Shown here: piece by piece, positions 53,340-62,847 of the stretch
Layout of the letters: each line of letters opens with the position of its first letter
Numbering within the stretch: the first letter of the stretch is position 1
DNA from: Haloechinothrix alba
Lineage (GTDB): Bacteria > Actinomycetota > Actinomycetes > Mycobacteriales > Pseudonocardiaceae
Length of the DNA stretch: 64,000 nucleotides
Assembly: GCF_900188115.1 (NCBI RefSeq)
Contig: NZ_FZNW01000008.1
Span: forward strand, 124,001 to 188,000
Direction: 5' to 3'
Notes under the pieces: generated by a model
Told to the model about the DNA's origin: nothing
Seen by the model: the letters and a program-made list of their open reading frames with translations, nothing else
The model's database searches: none
Program-made: the position numbers and the translations under genes

Positions 53340-53402
53340 GGTGGGAGCCGAATGTGACAGCGGGTTCCTAGAAGACGCCCGGGGTCACATTCGGCTCCCA
53401 CC
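53340..53402. terminator. 19-bp perfect inverted repeat with 25-base loop
   Basis: Arms GGTGGGAGCCGAATGTGAC and its exact complement lie just downstream of the Cu-SOD gene. The loop itself can pair CGGG with CCCG. It probably terminates the sod transcript; its length and unusual arm sequence also suggest a dispersed repeat. Confidence 0.6.
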
Positions 53403-53413
53403 CGCGGGGTGGG

Positions 53414-54049
53414 TTACTGGCCGGAGCTGTCGAACGGTGCGGTCAGGCAGGCCAGGCGGTCCCCGGCGGCGCCTGCCTCGCCCTCCTCGGTAGCGGTCTC
53501 GGCTTCGGCGTGCACCACGACCGAGGCCGGAGCACGCTCGGCGAATCCGAACGGCACCTCCGCGGTGACCTCGGCGTCGCCGGCCCCGTCTGTGGCGAAG
53601 TCCAGCCAGATCTCGTTGTCCGGGTTGGCGTAGTCCGGGTCCGTGGACGGCTGGTTCGGATCGACCTCGTGCTGGAAGTGGGGTCCGGCGTCGGATCCAT
53701 CGGCACCGCACGGCTCGGAGTGCGCATGTGCCGCGTAGGCGCGGTCCGGAACCAGCCCCCGCACAGACAGTGTCACCGACGTGGTGTCACCTTCGTCCAC
53801 CTCCACTCCGAGCTCGGCACCTTCCGGAGCCAGCTCCGTGTCGTAGGTGTAGGCGTCGTCCGCCGACTCCACAGCGGCGAGCACGCCGCTGTGGCTGACG
53901 GCCTCGGCCTCGGAGCCGTTGGGGTTTCCCGTCCCGGCCTCCTCGTCGCCGTTACCGTTGTCGGCGCAACCCGCCATGAGCAGTCCCGCGATGGCCACGG
54001 CCGCGAGCAAGCCGCGAGCCGGGCTCGTACGTTGTGCAGTAGTCCGCAT
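53414..54049 (-). CDS. Copper superoxide dismutase-like lipoprotein
   Basis: A 211-residue exported lipoprotein (signal peptide with LLMAGC) with SodC-type motifs: AAHAHSEPCG (two copper histidines), GPHFQHEVDPN and VVVHAEAE (fourth copper histidine). The later zinc-loop histidines and aspartate cannot be found; that segment reads NEIWLDFATDGAGD. Mycobacterial SodC also lacks zinc, so a copper-only enzyme is plausible. The first ~25 mature residues are acidic and flexible. Confidence 0.82.
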   Translation of the reverse strand: MRTTAQRTSPARGLLAAVAIAGLLMAGCADNGNGDEEAGTGNPNGSEAEAVSHSGVLAAVESADDAYTYDTELAPEGAELGVEVDEGDTTSVTLSVRGLVPDRAYAAHAHSEPCGADGSDAGPHFQHEVDPNQPSTDPDYANPDNEIWLDFATDGAGDAEVTAEVPFGFAERAPASVVVHAEAETATEEGEAGAAGDRLACLTAPFDSSGQ

Positions 54050-54379
54050 ACAGTCAGTGTTGCTGATCACGTTGAGCGACCCGGACCCGACCCGTGTGGC
54101 ACCGGGTCGTGCGAATCTCACCGGCCAGGCAACGCCGCGTACCGGGCATGCGTTGAGCGGAGGGTAACTCCGCACGCCACGGTGCCGTCCGTTCGCGGGC
54201 CGGTCTCGGCGCCGTCCGGGGCGCGCAGGAGGCGCCGGTGGGTGCACGGGCGTGCGCGTCGGGCTCGACATCCGGTGTGACATGCGGCGCCATCCAGGCC
54301 AAGAACCAGACCGTCCGGTACCCGCCGGATGCCCTGCCGCGCGGTGCCGCACGGCACCTGCCGGACCGGGCGGTGGTAG
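54050..54379. other. Intergenic region between the LuxR-ATPase and sod genes
   Basis: About 330 bases. It must hold the sod promoter. I found no gene, strong palindrome or recognisable regulatory element. Confidence 0.3.
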
Positions 54380-57283
54380 CTAAGGGCGGCGTAGTTCGAA
54401 CCGCGATCGCACCCCGAGCTTGCGCAGCACGCGCGCCACGTGATGCTCGGCGGTGCGCGGGGACAGAAACAGCACCTCGGCGATCTCCCTGTTCGTCAGT
54501 CCCCGGCTGAGCAGGCCTGCGACCTCTTTCTCCCTGGGGGACAGCGCGTTGCCGTAGCCGCGCCTCCCCCGGCGTGACGCGACGACGCCGCCCGCGCTCC
54601 GGACCGCGCTGCGGCAACGGGCGGCATCCCTGGTAGCGCCGAGCGTCTCGAACGTCTCCGCGACAGCCGGGACCAGTTCGGCAGGGTGCCCCTCGCCCTG
54701 GGCGATCCGGCAGTACGCCGCGGACTCGGCCGCCACGGCCGCGTGATACGGAGCGGGTAGCTCCGCGTAGTGTCGCCGGGCACAGTCCAGGGCGTCGGCC
54801 GCCTGCCGGAGGCTGCCCGCCCATCGCAACCGGCTACCCCGTGCCGCGACGGCGGCAGCGTGCGCCAGCGGGGCATCCCGCCCCCGGATACCGTGCTCGA
54901 ACTCGGAGCCCACCCGCTCCGCGGCACCGTGTCGACCCAGCTGCCCGAGCGTCTCGGTCAGCACCGGCACGAGCGGTGCGGCCCAGACCCACACTCTCTT
55001 GCCGTGCACCATCGACCACGACCGCGACGCCACCTCGTACGCGGCCTCGGGGTCCTGCCGGGACAGATGCATCCTGGCCAGTTCGGCGGTTGCGGCCAGC
55101 AGGCGCGGGTTGTACGCGCGGGCATCGGTCAGTCCGGCCGAGTCGAGGTGGGCCGTAGCCGCGTCCCACTCCCCCTTCGCCACCGCCAGCGCGCCCTGCG
55201 CGAGCGCCAGCTCGGTGCGCACGACCTCGATGTCCGCGCAACGCTCGGCGAGCTCGCTGCATCGCTCCGCGAGCCCCGTCCAGTTCCCGGTGAGCCAGTC
55301 GAGCCTGGCTTGCAACCCACGGCCGATGTCGATCATGAACGTGGCACATTCCTGAGCCTGCGCGAGCCGGATACCGCTGTCCAGGAACCGCCGCGCGCGT
55401 TGTAGATGGCCGACCCAGGACAGCGCGTCGGCGAGGTAGAGGTGCGCCCGGGTGAGGTACTGATGCTCCTCACGGGAACGTGCCTGAGCCGGGAGCAGGG
55501 CGATACGCTCCCCGACGTCCGGCGTGCCGATCTGGACGAGGTTCTGCAGCTGGTTGGCGAGCACGTTGGTCAGCGCGGGCCCATCCGGGAGCCTGCCGAG
55601 CTCGCGATCCACCCGGTTGACCCACGCGAGGTGGTCCTCCACGGGTGCCGCACCGACCTGGGCCTGCCCGAGTGCCGACATCGCGAGCAACGCGGTCGGC
55701 GCGTCGTGCTCACGTAGCTCACGCACCGCGGTTCTGAGGTGCCTGCGACCGGCGGCCACCAGTTCGGGCTTGCGCAGCATCACCACGCCGAGCCGGGTCC
55801 GGATCAGCCCGCGAGTGGCCACCGGCAGCCGCTCGTCGCCGAGGACCCGCTCGAGGATCCCGGTGACATCGCACCTGCCCCTCGAGCACAGAGCGGCCTT
55901 GCTCAGTTTTCCCGCCAGGCGCACCCGCTGCACGGCCGAGAGCGACGCCTCGGACAGCAGTTCATGCAGGATCTCGGCGGCCGCGGTCGGCTCACCGATC
56001 TCGCGTGCCTGGTCGGCCGCTGCCTCGGCGGTCTCCACCCACCGCCCGTACTCCTCCGCGGCCCGGTAGTGCTCGGCCATCCACGCGAGCGGCACCGGGT
56101 CCCTCCTCGCCAGCACGTCCGCCGCACGCAGGTGCAGCTGCAAGCGTTCCGGCCCTGGCAGTGCCTCGTAGACGGCCTGGCGCGCCAGCGCGTGCACGTA
56201 CCCGTAACGGTTCCGGCTCGCCTCGACCAGCACGCCGGCGCGCAGGGCCTCCATCAACGCCGCGGCGGTGCGTTTCCTCGACCGGCCGGTCATACCACTG
56301 AGCAGCTCGACGTCGACCGGCTTGCCCAGCACAGCGCCGGCCCGCGCCACGTGCAGGGCGGACGCCGACAGTGGTGCCAACCGCTCCTGCATCGCGTGGC
56401 CGAGCAACACCGGAACGCCGAGCGACTCGAGCAGCCGAACGGTCCCGGGCCCGTCGGTGCGGACCGGCCCGGCCGCGTCGCCGAGCGCGCGCAGCACTTC
56501 CTCGAGCACGAACGGGATACCCGCCGTCCGTTCGTGCAGCTGGATGAGCAGCTCCTCGGACTCGGCATCCGGCCCCAGCGTGGCGCCGACCAACTCGGCC
56601 ACCTCGGCACGGCCCAGGCCTGCCAGCCGGACCACTGTACCGGTGACATCGCGTCGCAGGCGGTACGCGCTGCCCAGCGGGCCGCCGTCGCCGCGATGAC
56701 CCGCGCCGCGGTAGCTGACCACCACGGACAGGCGCTCGGGCATGGTGGCCGCGAGGAAGTTCAGCACGTCCCGGGTACCGTCGTCCGCCCAGTGCGCGTC
56801 CTCGATGATCAGCAGCGTGCGCCCGCACGTCGCGAGGACGTCGCGCATCGCCCGGAACAGCCGGTGCCGTTCCGCGCTGGGGTCGTCGAGCCGGTCCGGG
56901 CAGGGCGGCAGGTAGCACGCGAGCTCGGGCAGCAGCGGGCGCAGGGCCCCCGTCAGCGGGCTCAGTCGCGAGCAGCGGCGCAGCCGCTTCCCGACCGCCC
57001 GCAGCGCGTCGAGCACCGGCCCGTAGGAGCACGGTTCGCGGAACGGCTGGCAGGCCCCGCTCAGCACGTTCCAGGAACGCAACGTCGGCAGCGCGCACAG
57101 CTCGTCGATCAGCCGGGTCTTGCCGATGCCTGCGTCACCTTCGACGAGCGCGACCGACGGCGGTGTGGTGACGGTGTCGAACAGCGCCCCCAGCTCGGCG
57201 GACCGGCCGACGAGCGGGAGTTGGCTGGTGTGGGCCGACACGACCGGCCCCGTCGTCGCGGGCTCGACCGGATGGGCTGGCAT
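54380..57283 (-). CDS. Large ATP-binding LuxR-family regulator (LAL type)
   Basis: A 967-residue STAND-type regulator: AAA-like domain with Walker A EGDAGIGKTRLI at about 48-59 and Walker B LLIIEDAHWADD at about 157-168, a long helical TPR-like middle, and a C-terminal LuxR HTH (SPREKEVAGLLSRGLTNREI, then SPRTAEHHVARVLRKLG). Such proteins respond to small inducers such as sugars or pathway intermediates. A short repeat TTGCCT-AAC-AGGCAA lies 140 bases upstream and might be a site. The start is the ATG of MPAHPVEPAT. Confidence 0.92.
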   Translation of the reverse strand: MPAHPVEPATTGPVVSAHTSQLPLVGRSAELGALFDTVTTPPSVALVEGDAGIGKTRLIDELCALPTLRSWNVLSGACQPFREPCSYGPVLDALRAVGKRLRRCSRLSPLTGALRPLLPELACYLPPCPDRLDDPSAERHRLFRAMRDVLATCGRTLLIIEDAHWADDGTRDVLNFLAATMPERLSVVVSYRGAGHRGDGGPLGSAYRLRRDVTGTVVRLAGLGRAEVAELVGATLGPDAESEELLIQLHERTAGIPFVLEEVLRALGDAAGPVRTDGPGTVRLLESLGVPVLLGHAMQERLAPLSASALHVARAGAVLGKPVDVELLSGMTGRSRKRTAAALMEALRAGVLVEASRNRYGYVHALARQAVYEALPGPERLQLHLRAADVLARRDPVPLAWMAEHYRAAEEYGRWVETAEAAADQAREIGEPTAAAEILHELLSEASLSAVQRVRLAGKLSKAALCSRGRCDVTGILERVLGDERLPVATRGLIRTRLGVVMLRKPELVAAGRRHLRTAVRELREHDAPTALLAMSALGQAQVGAAPVEDHLAWVNRVDRELGRLPDGPALTNVLANQLQNLVQIGTPDVGERIALLPAQARSREEHQYLTRAHLYLADALSWVGHLQRARRFLDSGIRLAQAQECATFMIDIGRGLQARLDWLTGNWTGLAERCSELAERCADIEVVRTELALAQGALAVAKGEWDAATAHLDSAGLTDARAYNPRLLAATAELARMHLSRQDPEAAYEVASRSWSMVHGKRVWVWAAPLVPVLTETLGQLGRHGAAERVGSEFEHGIRGRDAPLAHAAAVAARGSRLRWAGSLRQAADALDCARRHYAELPAPYHAAVAAESAAYCRIAQGEGHPAELVPAVAETFETLGATRDAARCRSAVRSAGGVVASRRGRRGYGNALSPREKEVAGLLSRGLTNREIAEVLFLSPRTAEHHVARVLRKLGVRSRFELRRP

Positions 57284-57527
57284 TGCTACGCGCTCACTCG
57301 AACACGGTGCCCTGATCCGTCGTTCGGGCAACTCATCTCGACCACATCGCCTTCCCGAGCGATTCACCCCATGCCGCGTGACCCACAGGTCCGTGGCGCG
57401 GTTCACTGAGTCTAGTGAAGCTTGCCTAACAGGCAACCCGACAGGAGAGTGAATAGTTACGGCGTGTAGCCGTACGTCCGGGGTGTGGCACCCATGCCGA
57501 ACCGATCACCCCTGAGCTGGACGGCAC

Positions 57528-58337
57528 TCAGCGCAACGAGCCCGACCGCCGCTCGACGGCGTCGATGCCCGCCCTGCACGAACGCTCGACCGCGCGGTGA
57601 TTGCGGATCCGGCCCACGATCCCGAACGGCTCCAGCTCGAGCCCCGGCTCGCCGTTTCCGTCGCTGACCGTGAACGTCTCCCCGGACAGCACGCCCCCGC
57701 GATACCACGGCTCCCAGCGCTCGAAGTCGGGGCTGTGCCGGTGCCCGTAGACGTACACCCGCGAGCCGTCCCCCTCGAGCAGCCCGCCGTCCCGCGGCCA
57801 CACGTCGATGCGCTCACCGGATCGCGCCGGCCATTCCCGGGCCGTCACCACCTCCACGCACGGTCGTGTGCCGTCCCGCCGCACCAGCAACCCGTCCGCG
57901 GGGCCGGAACGGACGGGCACCGGCGCGGCGGAGTCGATCTCCACGACGGTGATCAGCACCCGAGGTACCCACCACCAGTTCTCCCGCCGCGCCAGCAGAC
58001 CCGCCGCGCGCAGCCGCGTCGGCGGATGCTTGACGATCTCCTGCTCGAGCAGCTTGTCCGTGAAGATCGTTCCGTCCAGGTCGTGCCGCACGCTGACCCG
58101 GCCGGCGGCGACAGCGGCCGTCGCATCCTCCCCGAGCGTGCGGGTGTCGGTCACGCTCGCCGCCACGTACTCGGTCACGAGTGAGTCGACCGTGTCCAGA
58201 TGCAGGTAAGGCAACGCCGCACACGGCACACCGTCCAGCTCGAGCGGCACAACGGGCAGGCCAACCGGGCCGCGCGGACCCAGCCAGGACAGCTCGGCGA
58301 CAGTGGACCGCCGCCACACCGAGTTGAAGTCCGTCAC
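57528..58337 (-). CDS. Protein of unknown function, possibly split-barrel (PPOX-like)
   Basis: A 269-residue soluble protein. The N-terminus (SVWRRSTVAELSWLGPRGPV, then PVVPLELDGVPCAALPYLHL) faintly resembles pyridoxamine-phosphate-oxidase-like split barrels, but no FMN motif can be shown. The C-terminal half is rich in tryptophan and charged residues. I do not recognise the family. GTG start with GAGG-type site. It is divergent from cstA. Confidence 0.7.
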   Translation of the reverse strand: MTDFNSVWRRSTVAELSWLGPRGPVGLPVVPLELDGVPCAALPYLHLDTVDSLVTEYVAASVTDTRTLGEDATAAVAAGRVSVRHDLDGTIFTDKLLEQEIVKHPPTRLRAAGLLARRENWWWVPRVLITVVEIDSAAPVPVRSGPADGLLVRRDGTRPCVEVVTAREWPARSGERIDVWPRDGGLLEGDGSRVYVYGHRHSPDFERWEPWYRGGVLSGETFTVSDGNGEPGLELEPFGIVGRIRNHRAVERSCRAGIDAVERRSGSLR

Positions 58338-58574
58338 CTCGCCGTCCTCCCGTGTCCGACGCCCGTACCCGGCAGGGCCCTTCCACCGCTGCCCCGCCGA
58401 CGTGACTCGGAGCCGCGTGGGCTTCCGTACCCACACCATAGGGCGAGGCACGGGGCGCTACCCCGCCGCCCGGCAACCCCTATGACTGTCCGGCGCCTCG
58501 TGCTAGGTTGCATCGACTTCAACGATGCCTTGAAGCGGAGTTCGTGTACGTCAGGCTCTCGGAGGTACCGTCAG

Positions 58575-60341
58575 ATGCCCGCCGTCATCGTGCTGTTGGC
58601 CGTACTGGCCGTCTTCGCACTCGGCTACCGCTACTACTCGGCATACCTCGCCAGAAGTGTGTACGCGCTCGACCCGTCCTATGTCACGCCTGCCCACCGC
58701 TACTCCGACGGCATCGACTTCGTCCCCACGAACAAGCACATCGTCTTCGCGCACCACTTCATCTCCGTCGCCGGTGCGGCGCCGATCGTGGGTCCCGCCA
58801 TCGCCGTGTTCTGGGGATGGCTTCCCGCGCTGCTCTGGGTGGTACTCGGCACGGTCTTCGCGGCGGGCGCGCACGACTTCGGCGCCCTCGTCGTCTCCGT
58901 GCGGCACAAGGGGCGCAGCGTCGGCACGCTGGCCAAGGACGTGATCAGCTCGCGCGCGCGGACACTGTTCCTGCTCATCATTTACTTCCTGGTCACCTTG
59001 GTCAACGCGGTGTTCGCCGTGGTGATCGCGACGCTGTTCGTGAACAACCCCGCTGCCGTGCTCCCCGTGCTGTTGACCATCCCCCTGGCCATCGGCGTGG
59101 GGCAGTACATCTACCGCAAGCGCACGGCCGCGCTGCTGCCCTCGGTGATCGCGCTGCTCGTCGTCTACGCGTCCATCTGGCTCGGCAGGCACGTGCCGGT
59201 CACGGTGGACCCGATCGCCTCGGCGTTCGGGCTCGAACCGCTCACCGTGTGGATCGTGCTCGTGTTCGCCTACACGTTCTTCGCCTCCCGCCTTCCGGTG
59301 TGGGTGCTGCTACAGCCGCGTGACTACATCAACCAGCAGCAAATGCTGCTGGCGCTCGCCGTGATCGTGGTCGGCGTGGTCATCGGTATGAACACGATCG
59401 CGGCTCCGGCCGTCACCGAGGTCCCCGCCGACTCCCCGCCGTGGTTCCCGCTGCTGTTCATCACGATCGCCTGCGGTGCCATCTCCGGGTTCCACAGCCT
59501 GGTCTCGTCGGGGACGACGGCCAAGCAGCTCGACAAGGAGAGCGACGCGCGCTACGTCGGGTACCTCGGCGCGGTCGGCGAGGGCACGCTCGCGCTGTGC
59601 TCCATCCTCGCCTGCACCGCGGGTGTCGTGGCGCTCTCGGCCACGCCGGGCTCCGACTGGCAGGCACGCTACGCCGACTGGCAGACCGCATCGGACGGCG
59701 CGCTCGACACCTTCACCCGAGGCGTGGCGGGTTTCGCCGAGAACCTCGGGGTACCCCTCGCTACCGGGACCGTGTTCGCGGCGGTCGTGGTGATCAGCTT
59801 CGCCGCGACCAGCCTGGACACCGCTGTGCGCCTGCAGCGTTACATCGTGCAGGAGATCGCCGAGATCGTCGGGTTCCGCCCGCTCGCGCGCAACCTCACG
59901 CTGGCCACGGCCGTGGCGTTGAGCCTGCCGATCGTTCTCGCGCTGCTGCCGGGGAACTTCGCGTTCGGCACGCTGTGGCAGCTGTTCGGCACCACCAACC
60001 AGCTCACCGCGGGCCTCGCCCTCGCGGTGATCGCGGTATGGGTGACCAAGCGTCGTCGCAACCCGGTCGTGATTCTCGTGCCACTGGTGTTCCTGGTGGC
60101 AATGACATCCTGGGCACTGGTCATTCAGCTCGTCGAGTTCGCCACCCACGAGGATCCGCTGCAGGTCTTCCTGCTCGCCCCGCTGGATGCGATCATCTTC
60201 GTGCTCGCCATCTGGCTGATCGTCGAGGCCGCCGTCGCACTGCGCGCGGCGTGGGCAGGGCGCACCTCGGCTGTCGAGCACGGCGAGGAGCTCACCGAGG
60301 TCGAGGCGCCTGCAGCGGACCCGGACCGCGATGAACGCTGA
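58575..60341 (+). CDS. cstA: Carbon starvation protein CstA family transporter
   Basis: A 588-residue membrane protein with some 15 or more helices. CstA landmarks: DGIDFVPTNKHIVFAHHFIS, GAAPIVGPAIAVFWGWLPAL, HDFGALVVSVRHKGRSVG, ACGAISGFHSLVSSGTTAKQ and FAATSLDTAVRLQRYI. Family members import pyruvate or peptides. Start ATG with GGAGG at 9 bases. It overlaps the next small gene by 11 bases. Confidence 0.94.
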   Translation: MPAVIVLLAVLAVFALGYRYYSAYLARSVYALDPSYVTPAHRYSDGIDFVPTNKHIVFAHHFISVAGAAPIVGPAIAVFWGWLPALLWVVLGTVFAAGAHDFGALVVSVRHKGRSVGTLAKDVISSRARTLFLLIIYFLVTLVNAVFAVVIATLFVNNPAAVLPVLLTIPLAIGVGQYIYRKRTAALLPSVIALLVVYASIWLGRHVPVTVDPIASAFGLEPLTVWIVLVFAYTFFASRLPVWVLLQPRDYINQQQMLLALAVIVVGVVIGMNTIAAPAVTEVPADSPPWFPLLFITIACGAISGFHSLVSSGTTAKQLDKESDARYVGYLGAVGEGTLALCSILACTAGVVALSATPGSDWQARYADWQTASDGALDTFTRGVAGFAENLGVPLATGTVFAAVVVISFAATSLDTAVRLQRYIVQEIAEIVGFRPLARNLTLATAVALSLPIVLALLPGNFAFGTLWQLFGTTNQLTAGLALAVIAVWVTKRRRNPVVILVPLVFLVAMTSWALVIQLVEFATHEDPLQVFLLAPLDAIIFVLAIWLIVEAAVALRAAWAGRTSAVEHGEELTEVEAPAADPDRDER

Positions 60342-60648
60342 CGCCGCGCGGTCGCGCAGCCGCAAGCAGGTCGCGGCTCGAGCACGCGCGTCGTTCACCC
60401 GCGCGTGGCGGAAGGCCGAGCAAGCGTTCGATGCGGTCTTCGCCGCGCGCTGGGGCAGCGCGCTCCGGCGTGACGCGCGGGACCAGTCCGACACCCTGCG
60501 TGCGCTGGTGCTGCTGGAGTCCCTGGGAGTGGACAACCCCGTCGGCTACGAGACGCTGGAGCTCATCCCCTACGTAGTCGCGGATATCCACGACTGGCAT
60601 CGGCGCATGGGACACGAGGAGCTCGGCGAACCCGGAGTGTGCTGTTGA
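60331..60648 (+). CDS. Small CstA-associated protein with C-terminal Cys-Cys (cory-CC-star type)
   Basis: A 105-residue basic-helical protein ending in ...EPGVCC. Corynebacterial-type 'CC-star' proteins and the enterobacterial YbdD/YjiX partners of CstA likewise end in Cys-Cys, so this is probably the CstA partner. It overlaps cstA at its start, and its stop overlaps the start of the ArsA-type ATPase gene (TTGA), so all three are translationally coupled. The role of the two terminal cysteines is not known. Confidence 0.82.
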   Translation: MNADAARSRSRKQVAARARASFTRAWRKAEQAFDAVFAARWGSALRRDARDQSDTLRALVLLESLGVDNPVGYETLELIPYVVADIHDWHRRMGHEELGEPGVCC

Positions 60649-61601
60649 CGGACGTGGCGACCCCGGGCGATGCCCCACCGATCGTCATCATCGGCGGTAA
60701 GGGAGGCGTCGGCAAGACGACGGTCGCCGCCGCGACGGCACTCACCCTCGCGGATGCCGGGCGACGCACGCTCGTGCTGTCCACCGATCCGGCGCACTCG
60801 CTCGGCGACGCCCTCGCGAGCCGGCTGGCCGACCGCCCGAAGCGGGTCGCTCCGCGGCTGTGGGCGGCCGAACCGGACGCGGACGCCGCCGTGCGAGCCA
60901 GGGTCGGCCAGGTCACCGACGACGCCTATGCCGCACTGCCCCGCAAGATCATGCCGGCCGTGCAGCGGCACCTCGAGACGGCATCCAACGCTCCCGGTAT
61001 GACCGAGTCCGCGCTCAACGACGTGTTCATCGAGTATCTGGAGCGCGTACCGCGGGACTGGGACCACCTCGTGGTCGACAGCGCTCCGACCGGACACCTG
61101 CTGCGCATGCTCGAGCTACCCGCGTTGCTGACCCCGTGGGTGCGCGGGCTCGCACGGCAACGCGAGCGGGCCGTCGACGCCGACAGGTTCGCCACCGGCG
61201 TGCTGGGCACAGCCGACGAGGCGGACGACCCGTTGCTCGCGCGGCTGCACGCGAGGCGGAGGAGACTCGAAGGGGCCGCGGACCGGCTTCGCACGGAGGC
61301 CACAGTGCACCTGGTCGTGCTGGCCCGCCACATGGTGCTCGCAGAGAGTGCTCGTGCGGCGACGTCACTGACCTCGGCAGGGTTCGTCCTCGGCGACGCC
61401 GTACTGAACCAATCACCATCCGAATCGGACAGTACGTGGCACGAGCTGGCACGCGAGCAGCTCGGCGTGCCCGGTGTGGTAGAGCTCGCCGCAGCAGACT
61501 CCGAGCCGATCGGTCCGGAACGACTGCGTGCGCTGGGAGTTGCTCTGACCGAGGGAGGGTTCCCGCGCGGCGATCACCGCACGAGTACAACGAATAGATA
61601 G
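60645..61601 (+). CDS. ArsA/GET3-family ATPase
   Basis: A 318-residue ATPase with the deviant Walker A GGKGGVGKTT (about 18-27), LSTDPAHSLGDAL, and the switch VVDSAPTGHLLRMLELP. This is the ArsA/Get3 type, using two ATPases as a dimer. No arsenic genes are present; the coupling to cstA suggests a role in assembling or driving that transporter. TTG start overlapping the previous stop; GTG two codons earlier is an alternative. Confidence 0.88.
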   Translation: MTDVATPGDAPPIVIIGGKGGVGKTTVAAATALTLADAGRRTLVLSTDPAHSLGDALASRLADRPKRVAPRLWAAEPDADAAVRARVGQVTDDAYAALPRKIMPAVQRHLETASNAPGMTESALNDVFIEYLERVPRDWDHLVVDSAPTGHLLRMLELPALLTPWVRGLARQRERAVDADRFATGVLGTADEADDPLLARLHARRRRLEGAADRLRTEATVHLVVLARHMVLAESARAATSLTSAGFVLGDAVLNQSPSESDSTWHELAREQLGVPGVVELAAADSEPIGPERLRALGVALTEGGFPRGDHRTSTTNR

Positions 61602-61710
61602 CGACGTCGCCGGTGATCTGCCGCACACGCCGGTATGTGTCGTAAGGTCACAGGATCACCTCGGTGAGTGCACAACCGTGCTGAGCGTACAGCGGTGTTG
61701 GGAGGCTGTG

Positions 61711-62700
61711 GTGGGTGGATTCGGTATTGATTTCGGCACTGCGAACACGGTCGTGGGCCAGCCCGATGCGGGAATCGTTCTCGATGAGCCGTCCGTCATG
61801 CTCACCCGGGCGAACGAACCGTACCGGGCGATCCGGGTAGGAAAGGAAGCTCGGGAGCTGATCGGGCGAACTCCGGCCGGGTTCGCCACGGTCCGGCCGA
61901 TGCGTGACGGTGTCATCGTCGATCTCGAGTCGGCGCGCGCCTACATCGGCGCCATCATCCGGAAGGTCACCGACCGGTGGCAGCGCTGGATGCGCCCCCG
62001 GGCGGTGATCGCCGTGCCTGCGGGCGCGACCACCCTGGAACGTCGCGCGCTGCTCGAGGTCGCCCACGAGGCGGGGCTACGGAAGGTCGCGGTATTGCCG
62101 GAGCCGGTATCGGGCGCGTTGGGCTCCGGTGTCAACCCCGTCGAGCCACGCGCGCACCTGGTCGTGGACGTCGGTGGCGGTACCTCCGAGATCACGGGCT
62201 TCTGCTTCGGCGGCGTCCTGACCCACCGCAGCTGCCGGGTGGCTGGTGACGAGCTCACCCTGGCGCTGTACCAGCACCTGCGCGCCGAGCACCAGATCGT
62301 TGTCGGTGAGCTCACCGCGGAGGACATCAAGGTAGGCATGCACGGCCAGGACGATCCCTCCCTCGTCGTTGAGGGCCGGGATGCCGCCACCGGCCGCGCC
62401 CGTCTGGTCACTCTGGACACTGCCGAGATCATGGACGCGTTGCGCCCGACGACCACCGAGATCGTGCATACCCTCACGAGCTGTCTCGAGGACCTGCCGG
62501 CGCAGGCGGTCGGTGACGTGATGGCCGAGGGCGTGCTGGCCATCGGTGGCGGGTCGTTGCTGCGCGGGTTCACCATGCTTCTCGAGGAAGCGTTCGGGTT
62601 CCCCGTCAAGCAGTCGGAGCGGCCGCTCACCTGCGTGGCGGAGGGCGCTACCGCCGCGCTGTCCCAGCCGGACGTCGTCGCCGCCTACGGCTACTACTAG
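61711..62700 (+). CDS. mreB: MreB/Mbl-like actin homologue
   Basis: A 329-residue actin-fold protein: phosphate 1 GIDFGTANTVVG, phosphate 2 LVVDVGGGTSEITG, and adenosine motif AIGGGSLLRGF. GTG start with GGAGG at 5 bases. It is alone, with no mreC, mreD or rodA beside it. In streptomycetes MreB acts in the spore wall, which fits the ssgB gene in this window. It ends facing a penicillin-binding protein gene. Confidence 0.9.
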   Translation: MGGFGIDFGTANTVVGQPDAGIVLDEPSVMLTRANEPYRAIRVGKEARELIGRTPAGFATVRPMRDGVIVDLESARAYIGAIIRKVTDRWQRWMRPRAVIAVPAGATTLERRALLEVAHEAGLRKVAVLPEPVSGALGSGVNPVEPRAHLVVDVGGGTSEITGFCFGGVLTHRSCRVAGDELTLALYQHLRAEHQIVVGELTAEDIKVGMHGQDDPSLVVEGRDAATGRARLVTLDTAEIMDALRPTTTEIVHTLTSCLEDLPAQAVGDVMAEGVLAIGGGSLLRGFTMLLEEAFGFPVKQSERPLTCVAEGATAALSQPDVVAAYGYY

Positions 62701-62716
62701 ACATCCCCTGCGTGGG

Positions 62717-62748
62717 GCGCCCGGTCGGCACAGCCGCGGACCGGGCGC
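62717..62748. terminator. Terminator between convergent mreB and PBP genes
   Basis: A perfect 10-bp stem (GCGCCCGGTC and complement) with a 12-base loop, 17 bases after the mreB stop. It could serve both convergent genes. Confidence 0.65.
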
Positions 62749-62847
62749 ACCACCCACGTCTCCGCCAGGTCGTGCGCCGTTCTCGTCGCGGCGCGATTCG
62801 GCTCGACACACGTGCACGCCCTGCGGATGGCGTGCGGGTCCGGCACC

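Noticed and set aside
57423-57437. TTGCCT-AAC-AGGCAA as an iron-regulator (IdeR) box
   Set aside because: It shares only a few bases with the 19-bp IdeR consensus and no iron gene is near; kept only as a possible site of unknown type.
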